This document shows positions 1-8,483 of a DNA stretch of 64,000 nt, piece by piece. Source of the DNA: an uncultured Psychrobacter sp. (GTDB lineage Bacteria; Pseudomonadota; Gammaproteobacteria; Pseudomonadales; Moraxellaceae). The notes beneath the pieces were generated by a model that saw only the letters and a program-made list of their open reading frames with translations, did no database searches and was not told the DNA's origin. Positions within the stretch are counted from its first letter, which is position 1; each line of letters opens with the position of its first letter. The DNA lies in the NCBI RefSeq assembly GCF_947488565.1, contig NZ_CANKZC010000002.1:558001-622000 (forward strand). Reading direction: 5' to 3'. The position numbers and the translations under genes are program-made.

Positions 1-358
1 CAAACAACACTTGCTCTTGCTGTGTACTAAACCCCGTCGTACCAATAACCATCGCTACCTGATGCTCAGCACAAATTTGCATGTTTTGTTCGGTGGCATC
101 GGGTAAGCTAAAGTCGATTAAGACATCTATGTCATCAATTACCGCACTCAAGTCATCGACGACTTGTATACCTAAACGTCCTATAGCGGCTACCTCTCCT
201 GCATCAGCGCCGACTAAGCTGGAACCTTGACGCTCAATAGCTGCGCTTAGTGACGTTTGCGGATTGTCTTGCACTGCTTCGATTAGCATACGCCCCATAC
301 GACCGCCAGCACCGATAACGCCGACATTGATAAATTGTCCTTTCGCTTGTTGAGTCAT
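1..358 (-). CDS. dapB: 4-hydroxy-tetrahydrodipicolinate reductase, N-terminal part (cut by window edge)
   Basis: The reverse strand from the ATG at 358 encodes about 119 residues with the DapB dinucleotide-binding motif GAGGRMGR at residues 16-23 and the later segment VIGTTGFS. DapB reduces hydroxy-tetrahydrodipicolinate to tetrahydrodipicolinate in the diaminopimelate/lysine pathway in the cytoplasm. Only the nucleotide-binding half is visible; the gene continues beyond base 1. It lies downstream of dnaJ on the same strand, but 323 bases holding a dispersed repeat and a terminator-like palindrome separate them, so co-transcription is doubtful. Confidence 0.93.
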   Translation of the reverse strand, partial: MTQQAKGQFINVGVIGAGGRMGRMLIEAVQDNPQTSLSAAIERQGSSLVGADAGEVAAIGRLGIQVVDDLSAVIDDIDVLIDFSLPDATEQNMQICAEHQVAMVIGTTGFSTQQEQVLF

Positions 359-406
359 ATTCTTTCCTAAAGCCTTAGTATTTTATATGGTTATTTTTGA
401 GGTTAG

Positions 407-550
407 ATAGTTGATACTAAATTAAATGGATACACCAGATCATGACGCGAGACTGGGAAAAATTTTCTTGCATGCTGTGTCTACGCTGACAGAAGCTGCG
501 CAAAATTTGTCCCAGTCTCACTGACTCTCTTTTATATTGACCTGACTATA
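407..550. repeat. Dispersed MITE-like repeat, copy 1
   Basis: One of five related intergenic elements in this window, about 145 bp long. The ends are imperfect inverted repeats (ATAGTTGATACTAA at the left, a complement-like end reading GACTATA at the right). Inside, an inner inverted pair (GACTGGGAAAAATTTT and AAAATTTGTCCCAGTC) flanks a conserved core resembling TGTCTACGCTGACAGAAGC. No coding capacity. This copy lies between dnaJ and dapB. Confidence 0.8.
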
Positions 551-604
551 GATAACCTATACTAAATATCATAGCATGAATTATTTTTTATATAGCCATT
601 AAAA

Positions 605-636
605 AGCCCAATAGTTTCACGTGAAACTATTGGGCT
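605..636. terminator. Perfect 32-bp palindrome downstream of dnaJ, with a parS-type core
   Basis: Two 16-base arms (605-620 and 621-636) are perfectly complementary, and A/T runs flank the stem on both sides, so it could end dnaJ transcription. The centre, 614-627, is GTTTCACGTGAAAC, the core of the ParB-binding site parS. The same hairpin may therefore serve both roles; the terminator role is inferred from position. Confidence 0.65.
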
Positions 637-681
637 AAAATATTTAGATTGATTAAGTCAAACGATTAGTTGCACAATCTA

Positions 682-1818
682 TTAGTCGAACAATTCGCCA
701 ATCTTCTTAAAGAATGATTTCTTATGTGGCGACTGTTGATGTTTGCTATCATCATCGAGCGTATCTTGGAATTGGCGTAGCAAGTCCTTTTGCTCACGAT
801 TTAGGTTCACCGGCGTCTCGATGACCACTCGGCAAATCAAATCACCCTGCATCGTTGTACGTACAGGTGTGACACCTTTACCGCGCACGCGTAATAACTT
901 ACCGCTTTGTGTCCCTTCAGCAACTTTGATTTTTACCTTACCATCTAAAGTTGGGATTTCGACTTCTTTACCAAGTGCTGCATCAGTAATGCTAACAGGC
1001 ACATCCATATACAGATCCGCACCTTGACGAGTAAAGACATTATGCGGTTTGACGCGTACTTCAACATACAAGTCGCCGTTCTGCACGCCTGCCCCGCCCG
1101 CTTCGCCTTCACCAGCCAGACGTACGCGATCACCATCATCGACCCCTGCTGGAATAGAAACTTCTAGCGTACGTGACTTTTCTTTGACGCCATCACCATG
1201 ACAGTCAGGACATGGGTTTTTAATCTGTTTACCCGTGCCACCACAATGCGGACAAGCTTGCTGTACCGCAAAGAAACCTTGCTGCATACGAATCTGACCT
1301 TGACCATGACAGGTCTGACACGTAACCACATCAGAGGCGTCTTTTGCGCCTTTACCATCACAAGTATCACAAGGGGCTGGTGCAGTAAAGCTGATCTCTT
1401 TTTTGCAGCCACGTACTGCTTCTTCTAATGTCAGCTCGATTACATAACGCAGATCAGAACCACGGCGTGAACGCCCGCCGCCGCCACCGCGTGACTGACC
1501 AAAGATATCACCGAAGTTTCCAAAGATATCGCCAAAGATATCTTGGAAGTTACCTGCGCCTGCCCCGCCAAAGCCGCCGCCGCCCATGCCATTTTCAAAA
1601 GCGGCATGACCCATACGATCATAGGCTGAGCGTTTGTCTGCATCGCTCAAGACTTCATATGCCATGGACGCTTCTTTGAATTTTTCTTCCGCTTCAGGGT
1701 CGTCAGAATTACGATCGGGATGATACTTCATTGCCAGCTTGCGGTATGAACGTTTGATCTCTTTGTTATCTGCAGTCTTACTGACGCCTAATACTTCATA
1801 AAAATCACGCTTACTCAT
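682..1818 (-). CDS. dnaJ: Chaperone protein DnaJ
   Basis: A 378-residue Hsp40 co-chaperone that delivers unfolded clients to DnaK and stimulates its ATPase. The J domain occupies residues 1-70 with the HPD motif at 33-35. A Gly/Phe-rich linker follows (about 75-130), then four CxxCxGxG zinc-binding repeats ([32 protein letters not shown]) and the C-terminal substrate-binding domains. The start at 1818 is chosen because AGGAGA stands just upstream and the protein then begins MSKRDFYE as in the family; the open frame extends 16 codons further. dnaK is not in the window. The length is normal for the family. Confidence 0.97.
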   Translation of the reverse strand: MSKRDFYEVLGVSKTADNKEIKRSYRKLAMKYHPDRNSDDPEAEEKFKEASMAYEVLSDADKRSAYDRMGHAAFENGMGGGGFGGAGAGNFQDIFGDIFGNFGDIFGQSRGGGGGRSRRGSDLRYVIELTLEEAVRGCKKEISFTAPAPCDTCDGKGAKDASDVVTCQTCHGQGQIRMQQGFFAVQQACPHCGGTGKQIKNPCPDCHGDGVKEKSRTLEVSIPAGVDDGDRVRLAGEGEAGGAGVQNGDLYVEVRVKPHNVFTRQGADLYMDVPVSITDAALGKEVEIPTLDGKVKIKVAEGTQSGKLLRVRGKGVTPVRTTMQGDLICRVVIETPVNLNREQKDLLRQFQDTLDDDSKHQQSPHKKSFFKKIGELFD

Positions 1819-2205
1819 GGGCTCTCCTCTCGTCATTACAGTCACGCCAACGGGCAAATTCATCAACCAACATATTAATTCTTACAATTAGGTATCTGCA
1901 GATGTTTCATGTGAAACATTAGCTATATGATAAAAATGTAGGAAGTATATGAAAATTGCGAGTTAAAATGGCAGTGTGCTGCTTTAACCAAATCAATTAA
2001 TATATGTTTGCGCTATTAATGGAGACCCTAAGTTGATTTATCAAGTTACCAAATTATTAAATTATCGATTGCGGTATCAACGCTCATATAGTCATTACTC
2101 AGGCAGCAAACCTACGTAACATTTTCACACTTATATTGACCAAAGTCATGCTAGTATTTATCGCCATATTGATAACATCAAGTCCGCTAAAAGGTAGCCC
2201 AATCA
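1819..2205. other. Intergenic region between divergent dnaJ and DUF2939 gene
   Basis: 387 bases with no convincing gene. It should hold the promoters of both divergent genes. The only clear site is a parS-like sequence at 1903-1918, annotated separately. No heat-shock operator was recognised. Confidence 0.5.
1903..1918. promoter_or_regulatory. parS-like ParB site (TGTTTCATGTGAAACA)
   Basis: Sixteen bases that match the consensus parS except for one central base (CATGTG in place of CACGTG). It lies upstream of dnaJ. Binding by ParB is inferred from the consensus and from the many similar sites in the window. Confidence 0.55.
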
Positions 2206-2865
2206 ATGAAAAAGCTTATAACACTGTTTACATTATTGGTCGTCATTATAGTCGCCATTTATGTAGGTTCGCCTTATTACAGCGCCTACCAGCTCAAAAA
2301 TGCTTATGATGATAAAGATGGTGCGACTATTGCGGCTGCCATCAATTACGACCGAGTACGGCCCAATATAAAGACCCAACTGACCAGTAGATTCGCCAAT
2401 ACAATGAATCAGTACCCATTGGTTGCAGAGCTTGGCGGTGAGCCTTTGGCAAAAGCGGCCAATAGCTTTATTGTGCAGGCAGTAGATAGCTCAGTTACTC
2501 CGCAAAATATCGAGAGGCTGATCAATACTCAAGGACAAGCCAATACTGCGACCAAAGAGCTTGCCGCCGCTTGGGCAATCTCTAGCAATCAAATTGATCT
2601 TAAAAACCTTATTCAGGACTTGATTATTCATCGCGGTGATGTCGATATCGTAGTCAAACAACAAGTGCAGCAGATGATGAATCAGCAAGCCGCCCAGTTA
2701 GAGCAGCAGGCAGCTCAAGGGACAGACAGCGATAAGCCGACCTTAAACTTTTGTGGTCTTAATTGTTTTACCATTAGTGGTCAAGTCAAAGGCTACCCGA
2801 TTACTATAAAGATGCAGCGTGAAGGCTTTATCGACTGGAAAATTGTAGATGTCGTGTTGCCATAA
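2206..2865 (+). CDS. DUF2939 family protein, membrane-anchored
   Basis: A 219-residue protein of unknown function. Residues 4-22 form one strongly hydrophobic segment (an anchor or uncleaved signal), followed by SPYYSAYQLKNAYDDKD, which resembles the DUF2939 family. The body has Gln-rich stretches (QQQVQQMMNQQAAQ near 150) and a Cys pair late in the protein (FCGLNCF). It is probably exported and anchored in the inner membrane. It stands alone, is divergent from dnaJ, and is closed by a bidirectional terminator. The start is preceded by AAAGG at a normal distance. Confidence 0.7.
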   Translation: MKKLITLFTLLVVIIVAIYVGSPYYSAYQLKNAYDDKDGATIAAAINYDRVRPNIKTQLTSRFANTMNQYPLVAELGGEPLAKAANSFIVQAVDSSVTPQNIERLINTQGQANTATKELAAAWAISSNQIDLKNLIQDLIIHRGDVDIVVKQQVQQMMNQQAAQLEQQAAQGTDSDKPTLNFCGLNCFTISGQVKGYPITIKMQREGFIDWKIVDVVLP

Positions 2866-2904
2866 ACGATATAGTCCTACCCTAAATCTTGAATAAAATA
2901 CAAT

Positions 2905-2946
2905 GAAAAACCGCCCTATAAGCATAGTTTATGGGGCGGTTTTTTA
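2905..2946. terminator. Bidirectional terminator between DUF2939 gene and DsbC-like gene
   Basis: The arms ACCGCCC and GGGCGGT enclose a short loop. A-rich sequence precedes the stem and a T run follows it, which suits both converging genes. Confidence 0.85.
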
Positions 2947-2981
2947 TTGACGATCTTTCGTAAGAAGAATGACAAGGGTAT

Positions 2982-4055
2982 CTACTTGACTCCCAAGAAC
3001 TCTAAAAACTCAGGACTCTCAAAACTGGCTTGATAGAGCACCCCATCTTCACGGTAGATTGCAGGCGTGGCTATAACAGCCAATCCAGCTGCCTTTTCAC
3101 GGTTTGGTGTTACATAATCTGCGCTACAGCTGGCTGGTGCCGGTGTCATCGCACCCGTTAGCATGGCTTTATCAAAAGCTTTACGACGACTGTCATCATC
3201 TGCCTGACACCAAATACCACGCATTTGCTCTGGTGACTGCTCATATATTGGATAGCCGATAACTTTTACAGTCACGCCTTTTGCATTGAGCATCGGTAAT
3301 TGTTGATGCAGTCTGCGGCAATAAGGACAATTCACATCGTCGGCTACATAGATAACGGCTCTCTCAGCGCTAGTCGCCGGATAGGTTATTAATTGTTTGT
3401 CATCTAAGGTTTTAAACACTGACTGGTTTTTACGCTTTTCAAACTCTTCATCCAGTCCGGTAAACTGACCATTCTCAATGACGGATATCTCACCATCGGT
3501 AATATATTGCGCGTCATCGGATAATAAAAACGGCACGCCCTCTAACGTCGCGCCCCAAAGCACGCCCGGTACCGCGGTATAAAAGAACGGTGTTTTGGCA
3601 CTCATGTTTTTAAGCTCGTTCATATTAGCAAGTACCGCAGATTTGACCGCAGCGCTCACCGGCATACCTACTTGCGCACTATTGCTACGCGCTGGGGTGT
3701 TGGTCACAACACGCTTGCTTGGGTTCTTTTGTAGCTCGCCTTGGATGACATATTTGCCATCGGCAGTGATATGTAGCGGCGGCTGCCCTGCCAAATCGAC
3801 TTGATACATATTAGGCAAGTTAGAAGGGTTAATCGCTAGTATTTGAGTTTTGATACCGGCTTGGGCTAGTACTTGACGTAAACGGCTGTCGATATCAGCG
3901 CTGACGGACTTGCTTGCTGAGCTATTTTGCGCAGTTATCGGAGCATTTTTTGATTGGTCAGCACTGGTAGTAGATGAGGTTGGCTGAGCACAAGCGCTAG
4001 TGGCCAATAATAAAGCGCTAATAATACTAGCAGATTTTAATAAGGTTAGTTTCAC
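2982..4055 (-). CDS. DsbC-like thiol:disulfide interchange protein, exported
   Basis: Thioredoxin-fold disulfide isomerase with the active-site motif CPYC (bases 3318-3329) in VIYVADDVNCPYCRRLH, and the cis-Pro loop near VIATPAI. The GTG at 4055 is chosen because AGGAT lies 7 bases upstream and the product (357 aa) then starts with a clean signal peptide. The cleavage region TSACAQ fits signal peptidase I or, less well, a lipobox. The length exceeds the usual 230-240 residues: two DsbC_N-like segments are visible (PPLHITADGKYVIQGELQ and VPFLLSDDAQYITDGEISVI), suggesting a duplicated dimerisation module. The expected role is isomerising wrong disulfides in periplasmic proteins, kept reduced by DsbD (not in the window). 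Confidence 0.82.
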   Translation of the reverse strand: MKLTLLKSASIISALLLATSACAQPTSSTTSADQSKNAPITAQNSSASKSVSADIDSRLRQVLAQAGIKTQILAINPSNLPNMYQVDLAGQPPLHITADGKYVIQGELQKNPSKRVVTNTPARSNSAQVGMPVSAAVKSAVLANMNELKNMSAKTPFFYTAVPGVLWGATLEGVPFLLSDDAQYITDGEISVIENGQFTGLDEEFEKRKNQSVFKTLDDKQLITYPATSAERAVIYVADDVNCPYCRRLHQQLPMLNAKGVTVKVIGYPIYEQSPEQMRGIWCQADDDSRRKAFDKAMLTGAMTPAPASCSADYVTPNREKAAGLAVIATPAIYREDGVLYQASFESPEFLEFLGVK

Positions 4056-4290
4056 AACAGAAATCCTATCGAATAAGCATAAAGTCATAAATAACGAGTG
4101 CAAAAACAGTGCGTCAAAACACTATCTAAAAACATAGATTAAATAATTAGGATGACTTTAGCACACCGGAGAAATTTAGAAAGGAGTTGCTAGTTAAGGT
4201 TGCAAAAGAGCTACTTGAGCTTAAGGGAGGCGTAATAGAGGCTTAAACGTATAATAGAAATCGATATATGGTAGATTAGGCTATCTATGA

Positions 4291-4428
4291 GTAGGCTGGG
4301 TTTTTAACCCAGCCAATTGTCATGAAGAATTGTAATATTAGATAATAAAATCTGGCTTAAGAACGAATAGTATTTTAAGTCAGATAAAATGACATAATAG
4401 AAAAAGCTGGGTTAAAAACCCAGCCTAC
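4291..4428. repeat. Fold-back element with palindromic ends
   Basis: The ends are inverted copies of GTAGGCTGGGTTTTTAACCC (4291-4314, complement at 4406-4428). Each end is itself a hairpin (GGCTGGG / CCCAGCC). Inner sequences also pair (ATTGTCAT with ATGACAAT-like sequence, TCTGGCTTAA with TTAAGTCAGA). The whole 138 bp can fold into one long stem. It has no coding capacity, and it lies between the DsbC-like gene and rsuA, so it could also end transcription. Confidence 0.75.
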
Positions 4429-4449
4429 AAAATATTAGCTTACTAGCTT

Positions 4450-5169
4450 TTAAAACTTCTCAACTTCATCAGGGGTTAAAAAGCGACTATCACCTTTTTC
4501 TAACCCTTCTAGCGTGATATGTCCGATACTGGCGCGGTGTAGCTCAACAACCTTATTACCAAAATAACCCATCATGCGTTTAACTTGATGATACTTACCC
4601 TGCTCTAGTGTCAGGCGCGCATGGGTTTCGTCGATGAATTCAAGCGTCGCAGGTTTGGTCGGCTCGTAATCTCCTTCTAGTAAAATACCTTCAGCGACTT
4701 TTTTGATGGCTTTTTCTTGTGCATCGCTGTCCATCGGATCCGCTAAGGTCAGCTCGTAGACTTTTGCGTGCTCATGTTTAGGGCTGGTGACACGGTGTAG
4801 CCAACCACCATCATCACTCATCAGTAACGCGCCAGTGGTATCCACATCGAGGCGTCCAGCGATACGCAAACTGCCCAATTCTGGTACTGCGATCAGCTCG
4901 GTGACGATAGGGTATTCTTTAGCCTTTAACGTACATTCAAAGCCTTCTGGCTTATGCAATAGAATATAACGATTGCCTGTCGCCACTGACAGTGGTTCGC
5001 CTACCCACATGACATCATCGTTAATGATATCGACATGTACACCAGGATCTTTGATAACTTCGTCGTTGACGGTGACCTCGCCTGCGTGCAGAATTTTTTT
5101 GGATTCTTTGCGCGACAGTTCCGTGGCTTTACTAATAAATTTATCTAAACGCATGCTATTTGCTACCAT
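4450..5169 (-). CDS. rsuA: 16S rRNA pseudouridine(516) synthase
   Basis: Converts U516 of 16S rRNA to pseudouridine during assembly of the small ribosomal subunit. The N-terminal S4 RNA-binding domain (MRLDKFISKATELSRKESKK) is followed by the RsuA/RluB/E/F catalytic domain with the signature GRLDVDTTGALL, whose second Asp is the nucleophile. The later segments EGKYHQVKRM-like (EQGKYHQVKRM) and LHRASIG are typical of the subfamily. The length (239 aa) is close to E. coli RsuA. Translation may begin at 5169 or at the second ATG, 5154, which matches the family start better; neither has a strong ribosome-binding site. Confidence 0.9.
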   Translation of the reverse strand: MVANSMRLDKFISKATELSRKESKKILHAGEVTVNDEVIKDPGVHVDIINDDVMWVGEPLSVATGNRYILLHKPEGFECTLKAKEYPIVTELIAVPELGSLRIAGRLDVDTTGALLMSDDGGWLHRVTSPKHEHAKVYELTLADPMDSDAQEKAIKKVAEGILLEGDYEPTKPATLEFIDETHARLTLEQGKYHQVKRMMGYFGNKVVELHRASIGHITLEGLEKGDSRFLTPDEVEKF

Positions 5170-5235
5170 TAGTTTTGTTATAGTGAGGCAAGTTTAACAT
5201 ATCCCATCTAAACCTAGGTGCATCATCAAAACAAT

Positions 5236-5377
5236 ATAGCCGCTAAAAATAAAACTGCGATATAGGTAACGTGCTACTAAAAATAATTTTTCCTTGTGTG
5301 CTGTGCCTACGCAGACAGAGGCTACGCAAAATTTGTTTTTAGTGGCACTATGTCTAATTTCAGATTGGATTAATTAT
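5236..5377. repeat. Dispersed MITE-like repeat, copy 2 (diverged)
   Basis: It shares the core CTGTGCCTACGCAGACAGAG and the inner inverted arms (ACTAAAAATAATTTTT and AAAATTTGTTTTTAGT) with the other four copies. The left end resembles ATAGCCGCTAAAAATAAAAC. The element ends directly at the yigZ start codon, so it supplies the whole leader of that gene. Confidence 0.72.
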
Positions 5378-5974
5378 ATGAGTTATCACACCCTGCAAAA
5401 AGTCGTCACTGCTCGTCTTGAAATCAAGAAATCTGAATTCATTACTTATGCCTATCCGGTCACCACGCGTGAACAAGCCATGTTTCACGTGGAACAGCTG
5501 CGCGAACAATATCCTGATGCGCGGCATTGGTGCTGGGCTTATATCATCGGTGACCCTGATAATACAACGAGCGCAGGCTTTGATGACGATGGCGAGCCCA
5601 ATGGTACAGCAGGTCGGCCAATTCTAAACGTCCTACAACACAAGTCTATTGGTAACGTCATTATTATTGTGGTGCGTTATTTTGGTGGTATTAAACTGGG
5701 TGCTGGCGGCCTGACTCGTGCTTATGCAGGCTCTGCGCAAGCGGCAGTGGATGAGATGATACTGCGCCCTTACGTACCAATGGCGCAAGTACAGATACTA
5801 GCGGAGTTCGCGACTGAAGCGCAATGTCGTTATATAGTAGAAAGCCTAAACGGTAGTATTGATGACGTAAATTATAGCAAGCAGGTTACATTAACCGTGA
5901 CTATTGCTGAACAAGATATTGAGCGTCTAAAAGAGCGTCTGGCAATAGATGGGCGGGTGCTAGAGAATGAGTAA
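5378..5974 (+). CDS. yigZ: IMPACT (YigZ) family protein
   Basis: A 198-residue protein with the UPF0029 N-terminal domain, including DDDGEPNGTAGRPIL and VVRYFGGIKLGAGGL, hallmarks of the IMPACT family, and a short C-terminal ferredoxin-like DUF1949 domain. Its molecular role in bacteria is not settled; eukaryotic relatives act in translational control. The ATG at 5378 is chosen because the protein then starts MSYHTLQKV as in the family; the 28 upstream in-frame codons lie inside a dispersed repeat. There is no strong ribosome-binding site. A parS-like sequence lies inside the gene at 5481-5496. Confidence 0.88.
   Translation: MSYHTLQKVVTARLEIKKSEFITYAYPVTTREQAMFHVEQLREQYPDARHWCWAYIIGDPDNTTSAGFDDDGEPNGTAGRPILNVLQHKSIGNVIIIVVRYFGGIKLGAGGLTRAYAGSAQAAVDEMILRPYVPMAQVQILAEFATEAQCRYIVESLNGSIDDVNYSKQVTLTVTIAEQDIERLKERLAIDGRVLENE
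5481..5496. promoter_or_regulatory. parS-like ParB site inside yigZ (TGTTTCACGTGGAACA)
   Basis: Sixteen bases, palindromic apart from one position. The left half is of the TTTCAC type and the right half of the GTGGAACA type, both found in known parS sites. It is embedded in coding sequence. Confidence 0.6.
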
Positions 5975-6034
5975 TTACCGCTACTTTTAAGAATAAACAG
6001 CAACAAAATAATCAGTCAAACCAAGAGAGTTGCC

Positions 6035-7066
6035 ATGTCAGTACTTAACCTAGCAGAATTGAAAACCCCGCCTATTATCAATGGTAATACTTTTAACTTT
6101 GAGCCCTTTGAGCCGCCTTTTTGGCTCAGCAATGCCCACTTACAAACCATCCTGCCTACTGTCCTTGTCAAACATAATCCTGCCTATCGTCGCGAGCTAA
6201 TACTAGACTCTCATCAAATCAGCGAGGTAGCTTATGATTTCATCGATAACAGTGAGCCACAACCGCAGCACAATCAACGCTATAAAACGCCATTAGTAGT
6301 CTTATTTCATGGGATGGAGGGCAGTAGTGCCAGCCATTATGCTCGAACGTTAGCCACTTATGTCGAGCAGCAAGGCTGGCACTTTGTGGTAGGACATTTT
6401 CGTGGCTGCGGCGGCGTGCCAATGTCTAATGAGGTGGTCTATCATGCTGGTGATAGCGAAGAGACCCATCATACGCTGGGAGTACTGGCCGAGCGCTACG
6501 AAACTATTTATGCTTTGGGCGTCTCGCTAGGGGGCAACTTATTGGCACGTTATATGGCAGATTATGCTGATGATGCCATTTGTGCAGCCGCAGCAGTGGT
6601 ATCGGCGCCCCTTGATTTGGCATCAGCAACCACGGCAATGGAAAATCTGATAGGTCGCAGGCTCTATACCCCCTATTTACTAAACCCCATGCTGACCAAG
6701 GTTTTGAGTCAGCGGTTAGATGTTACAGAGCTCAATAAAATTACTGCCAGTGAGCGCATTCAGGAGTTTGATGAGGCCTTTACTGCGCCGCGCTTGGGTT
6801 ACCGATCGCCTTATGATTACTATCGTCAAGCTTCAGCGATGCCGCACCTGCATAAAATTAGCAAACCGACCTTGATTATCACGGCTAAAGACGACCCTTT
6901 TTTAGGTATTAACGCTACAGCAGGTGATGTCTCAAACAGCGTGATATTGTACGAGCCGGTGCATGGTGGCCACATTGGCTTTGTACGTTGGAAAGACAAA
7001 GGATTAGATACCAATTGGGTGCCAGAAACAGCGCTACAGTTTTTTAACACCGCTGCGTCTGCATGA
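6035..7066 (+). CDS. YheT-type alpha/beta hydrolase, first copy
   Basis: A 343-residue cytoplasmic hydrolase of the YheT/UPF0017 group. The N-terminal signature PFWLSNAHLQTILP is typical of the family. The core shows VLFHGMEGSS (oxyanion loop), the nucleophile elbow GVSLGGN with the catalytic Ser, AKDDPF with the acid, and HGGHIGF with the catalytic His. The natural substrate is unknown; esterase activity is expected. GAGAG precedes the ATG. A close paralogue follows after 211 bases, so this is a tandem duplication. Confidence 0.87.
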   Translation: MSVLNLAELKTPPIINGNTFNFEPFEPPFWLSNAHLQTILPTVLVKHNPAYRRELILDSHQISEVAYDFIDNSEPQPQHNQRYKTPLVVLFHGMEGSSASHYARTLATYVEQQGWHFVVGHFRGCGGVPMSNEVVYHAGDSEETHHTLGVLAERYETIYALGVSLGGNLLARYMADYADDAICAAAAVVSAPLDLASATTAMENLIGRRLYTPYLLNPMLTKVLSQRLDVTELNKITASERIQEFDEAFTAPRLGYRSPYDYYRQASAMPHLHKISKPTLIITAKDDPFLGINATAGDVSNSVILYEPVHGGHIGFVRWKDKGLDTNWVPETALQFFNTAASA

Positions 7067-7277
7067 AGAACTTCTCTTTGCAGCAATCCTCTTCCTGTTA
7101 ATCTTACTCAGATAATCTTATTCAGACTTTGACCATGTCATAAATATTAGGCCAGTTGATACCATTTTAATAGTCATCTTCAAGTAACCATCCGTTCACT
7201 GAAAGTCATTGGTTTTAACCCTGTCAGTCGGTATGATAAGTCACTGTTTTTGATAACAACTTATATAAGACTGTCCT

Positions 7278-8435
7278 ATGCAAACTTCAAAACCTTCAAA
7301 GACCGCAAAGCCTTCAAACACCGCAAAGCCATTTGCTCCTGCTCCCTTTAAGCCACCGTTTTGGCTGACCAATCCACATCTGCAAAGTATCTTGCCCAAG
7401 TTTTTTGCGCCAGAGGTACCAAAGTATCGGCGGGCAGTCAAGCAAGACTCATTATGTGAGACAGACATTGCTTACGACTTTTACGATGCACATTCAATAG
7501 AGGCAGCGAACGACGGTACGCTTGAGCAAACACCTTTAGTCGTGCTATTTCACGGCATGGAAGGCAGTAGCGATAGCCATTATGCGCGGGCATTGGCGTA
7601 TCAAATGCATCGCGATGGCTGGCACTTTGTAGTGGCACACTTTCGCAGCTGCGGCGGTATTCCGGCTAACGGGCGCGTATTTTATAATGCCGGTGACACT
7701 GAAGAGGTGCATCACATGCTGCAAAATTTACGTGAGCAGTATGCCCATATCTATGCGGTAGGCGTCTCGCTAGGTGGTAATGCGCTGGCAAAATACATGG
7801 GTGAATATGGTGATGAAGCGCTATGCGAGGGTGCCGTGGTCATCTCCGCGCCTGTCGATATGTCATCAGCTGCGCTAAGCATGCATAGCTTCTTGAGTCA
7901 CCGTATCTATACGCCGTATTTGCTCAATCCAATTATCAAAAAAGCCTTATCAAATGACATAAGTGAAGAGGAAATTGCCTCTATCAAGTCGGTCAATCGT
8001 ATCAGTGATTTTGATAATATCTTTACCGCGCCGCGTCATGGCTATCGCTCCAAAAACGACTATTACCACTCCTCATCGGCGCTACCCTACTTAATAAATG
8101 TCACCCATCCGCTACTGCTGATTAGTGCCAAAGATGACCCCTTTATTGGCTTTACCGCCACTCAGGGTGATGTCTCTGATAGCGTCACTATCCTTGATAC
8201 CGACCATGGTGGCCATATTGGTTACCTGCGTTATCGCTCAGCTAGCAAACAGGCCGACAAGGTGAAATCCAGCTCTAAGCAATCGAAAAACAATGGTAAA
8301 AAAACCAAAACCTCAAAATTCGATATCAATTGGATACCTGAAACCGTTAGTGCCTTTTTTCACTCGATTGGCATTCCGTCTAATGATATTTCACTTAATA
8401 ATGTTTCATCTGAAAACGCTTCATCCAATGAATGA
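7278..8435 (+). CDS. YheT-type alpha/beta hydrolase, second copy with extended tails
   Basis: A 385-residue paralogue of the upstream gene, with the same motifs: PFWLTNPHLQSILP, LFHGMEGSSDSHYARAL, GVSLGGN, AKDDPF and HGGHIG. It differs by an 18-bp tandem repeat near the start (7293-7328, encoding PSKTAKPSNTAKP), by a Lys/Ser-rich insertion between the catalytic His and the last helix (about residues 325-350), and by a Ser/Asn-rich tail. These additions look like low-complexity expansion rather than new domains. The ribosome-binding site is weak. Function beyond hydrolase is unknown. Confidence 0.85.
   Translation: MQTSKPSKTAKPSNTAKPFAPAPFKPPFWLTNPHLQSILPKFFAPEVPKYRRAVKQDSLCETDIAYDFYDAHSIEAANDGTLEQTPLVVLFHGMEGSSDSHYARALAYQMHRDGWHFVVAHFRSCGGIPANGRVFYNAGDTEEVHHMLQNLREQYAHIYAVGVSLGGNALAKYMGEYGDEALCEGAVVISAPVDMSSAALSMHSFLSHRIYTPYLLNPIIKKALSNDISEEEIASIKSVNRISDFDNIFTAPRHGYRSKNDYYHSSSALPYLINVTHPLLLISAKDDPFIGFTATQGDVSDSVTILDTDHGGHIGYLRYRSASKQADKVKSSSKQSKNNGKKTKTSKFDINWIPETVSAFFHSIGIPSNDISLNNVSSENASSNE
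7293..7328 (+). repeat. 18-bp tandem repeat, two copies, in the second YheT-type gene
   Basis: CCTTCAAAGACCGCAAAG is followed directly by CCTTCAAACACCGCAAAG, one base different. It is in frame and encodes a short repeated peptide at the N-terminus. Confidence 0.85.
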
Positions 8436-8483
8436 CCATCTAATAAACCATAACCCTAAGCCTTAAATTATTGAGAGTCTGTC

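Noticed and set aside
743..1679. Several open frames opposite or inside dnaJ
   Set aside because: Shadows of the dnaJ reading frame without family resemblance; similar shadows elsewhere were left out for the same reason.
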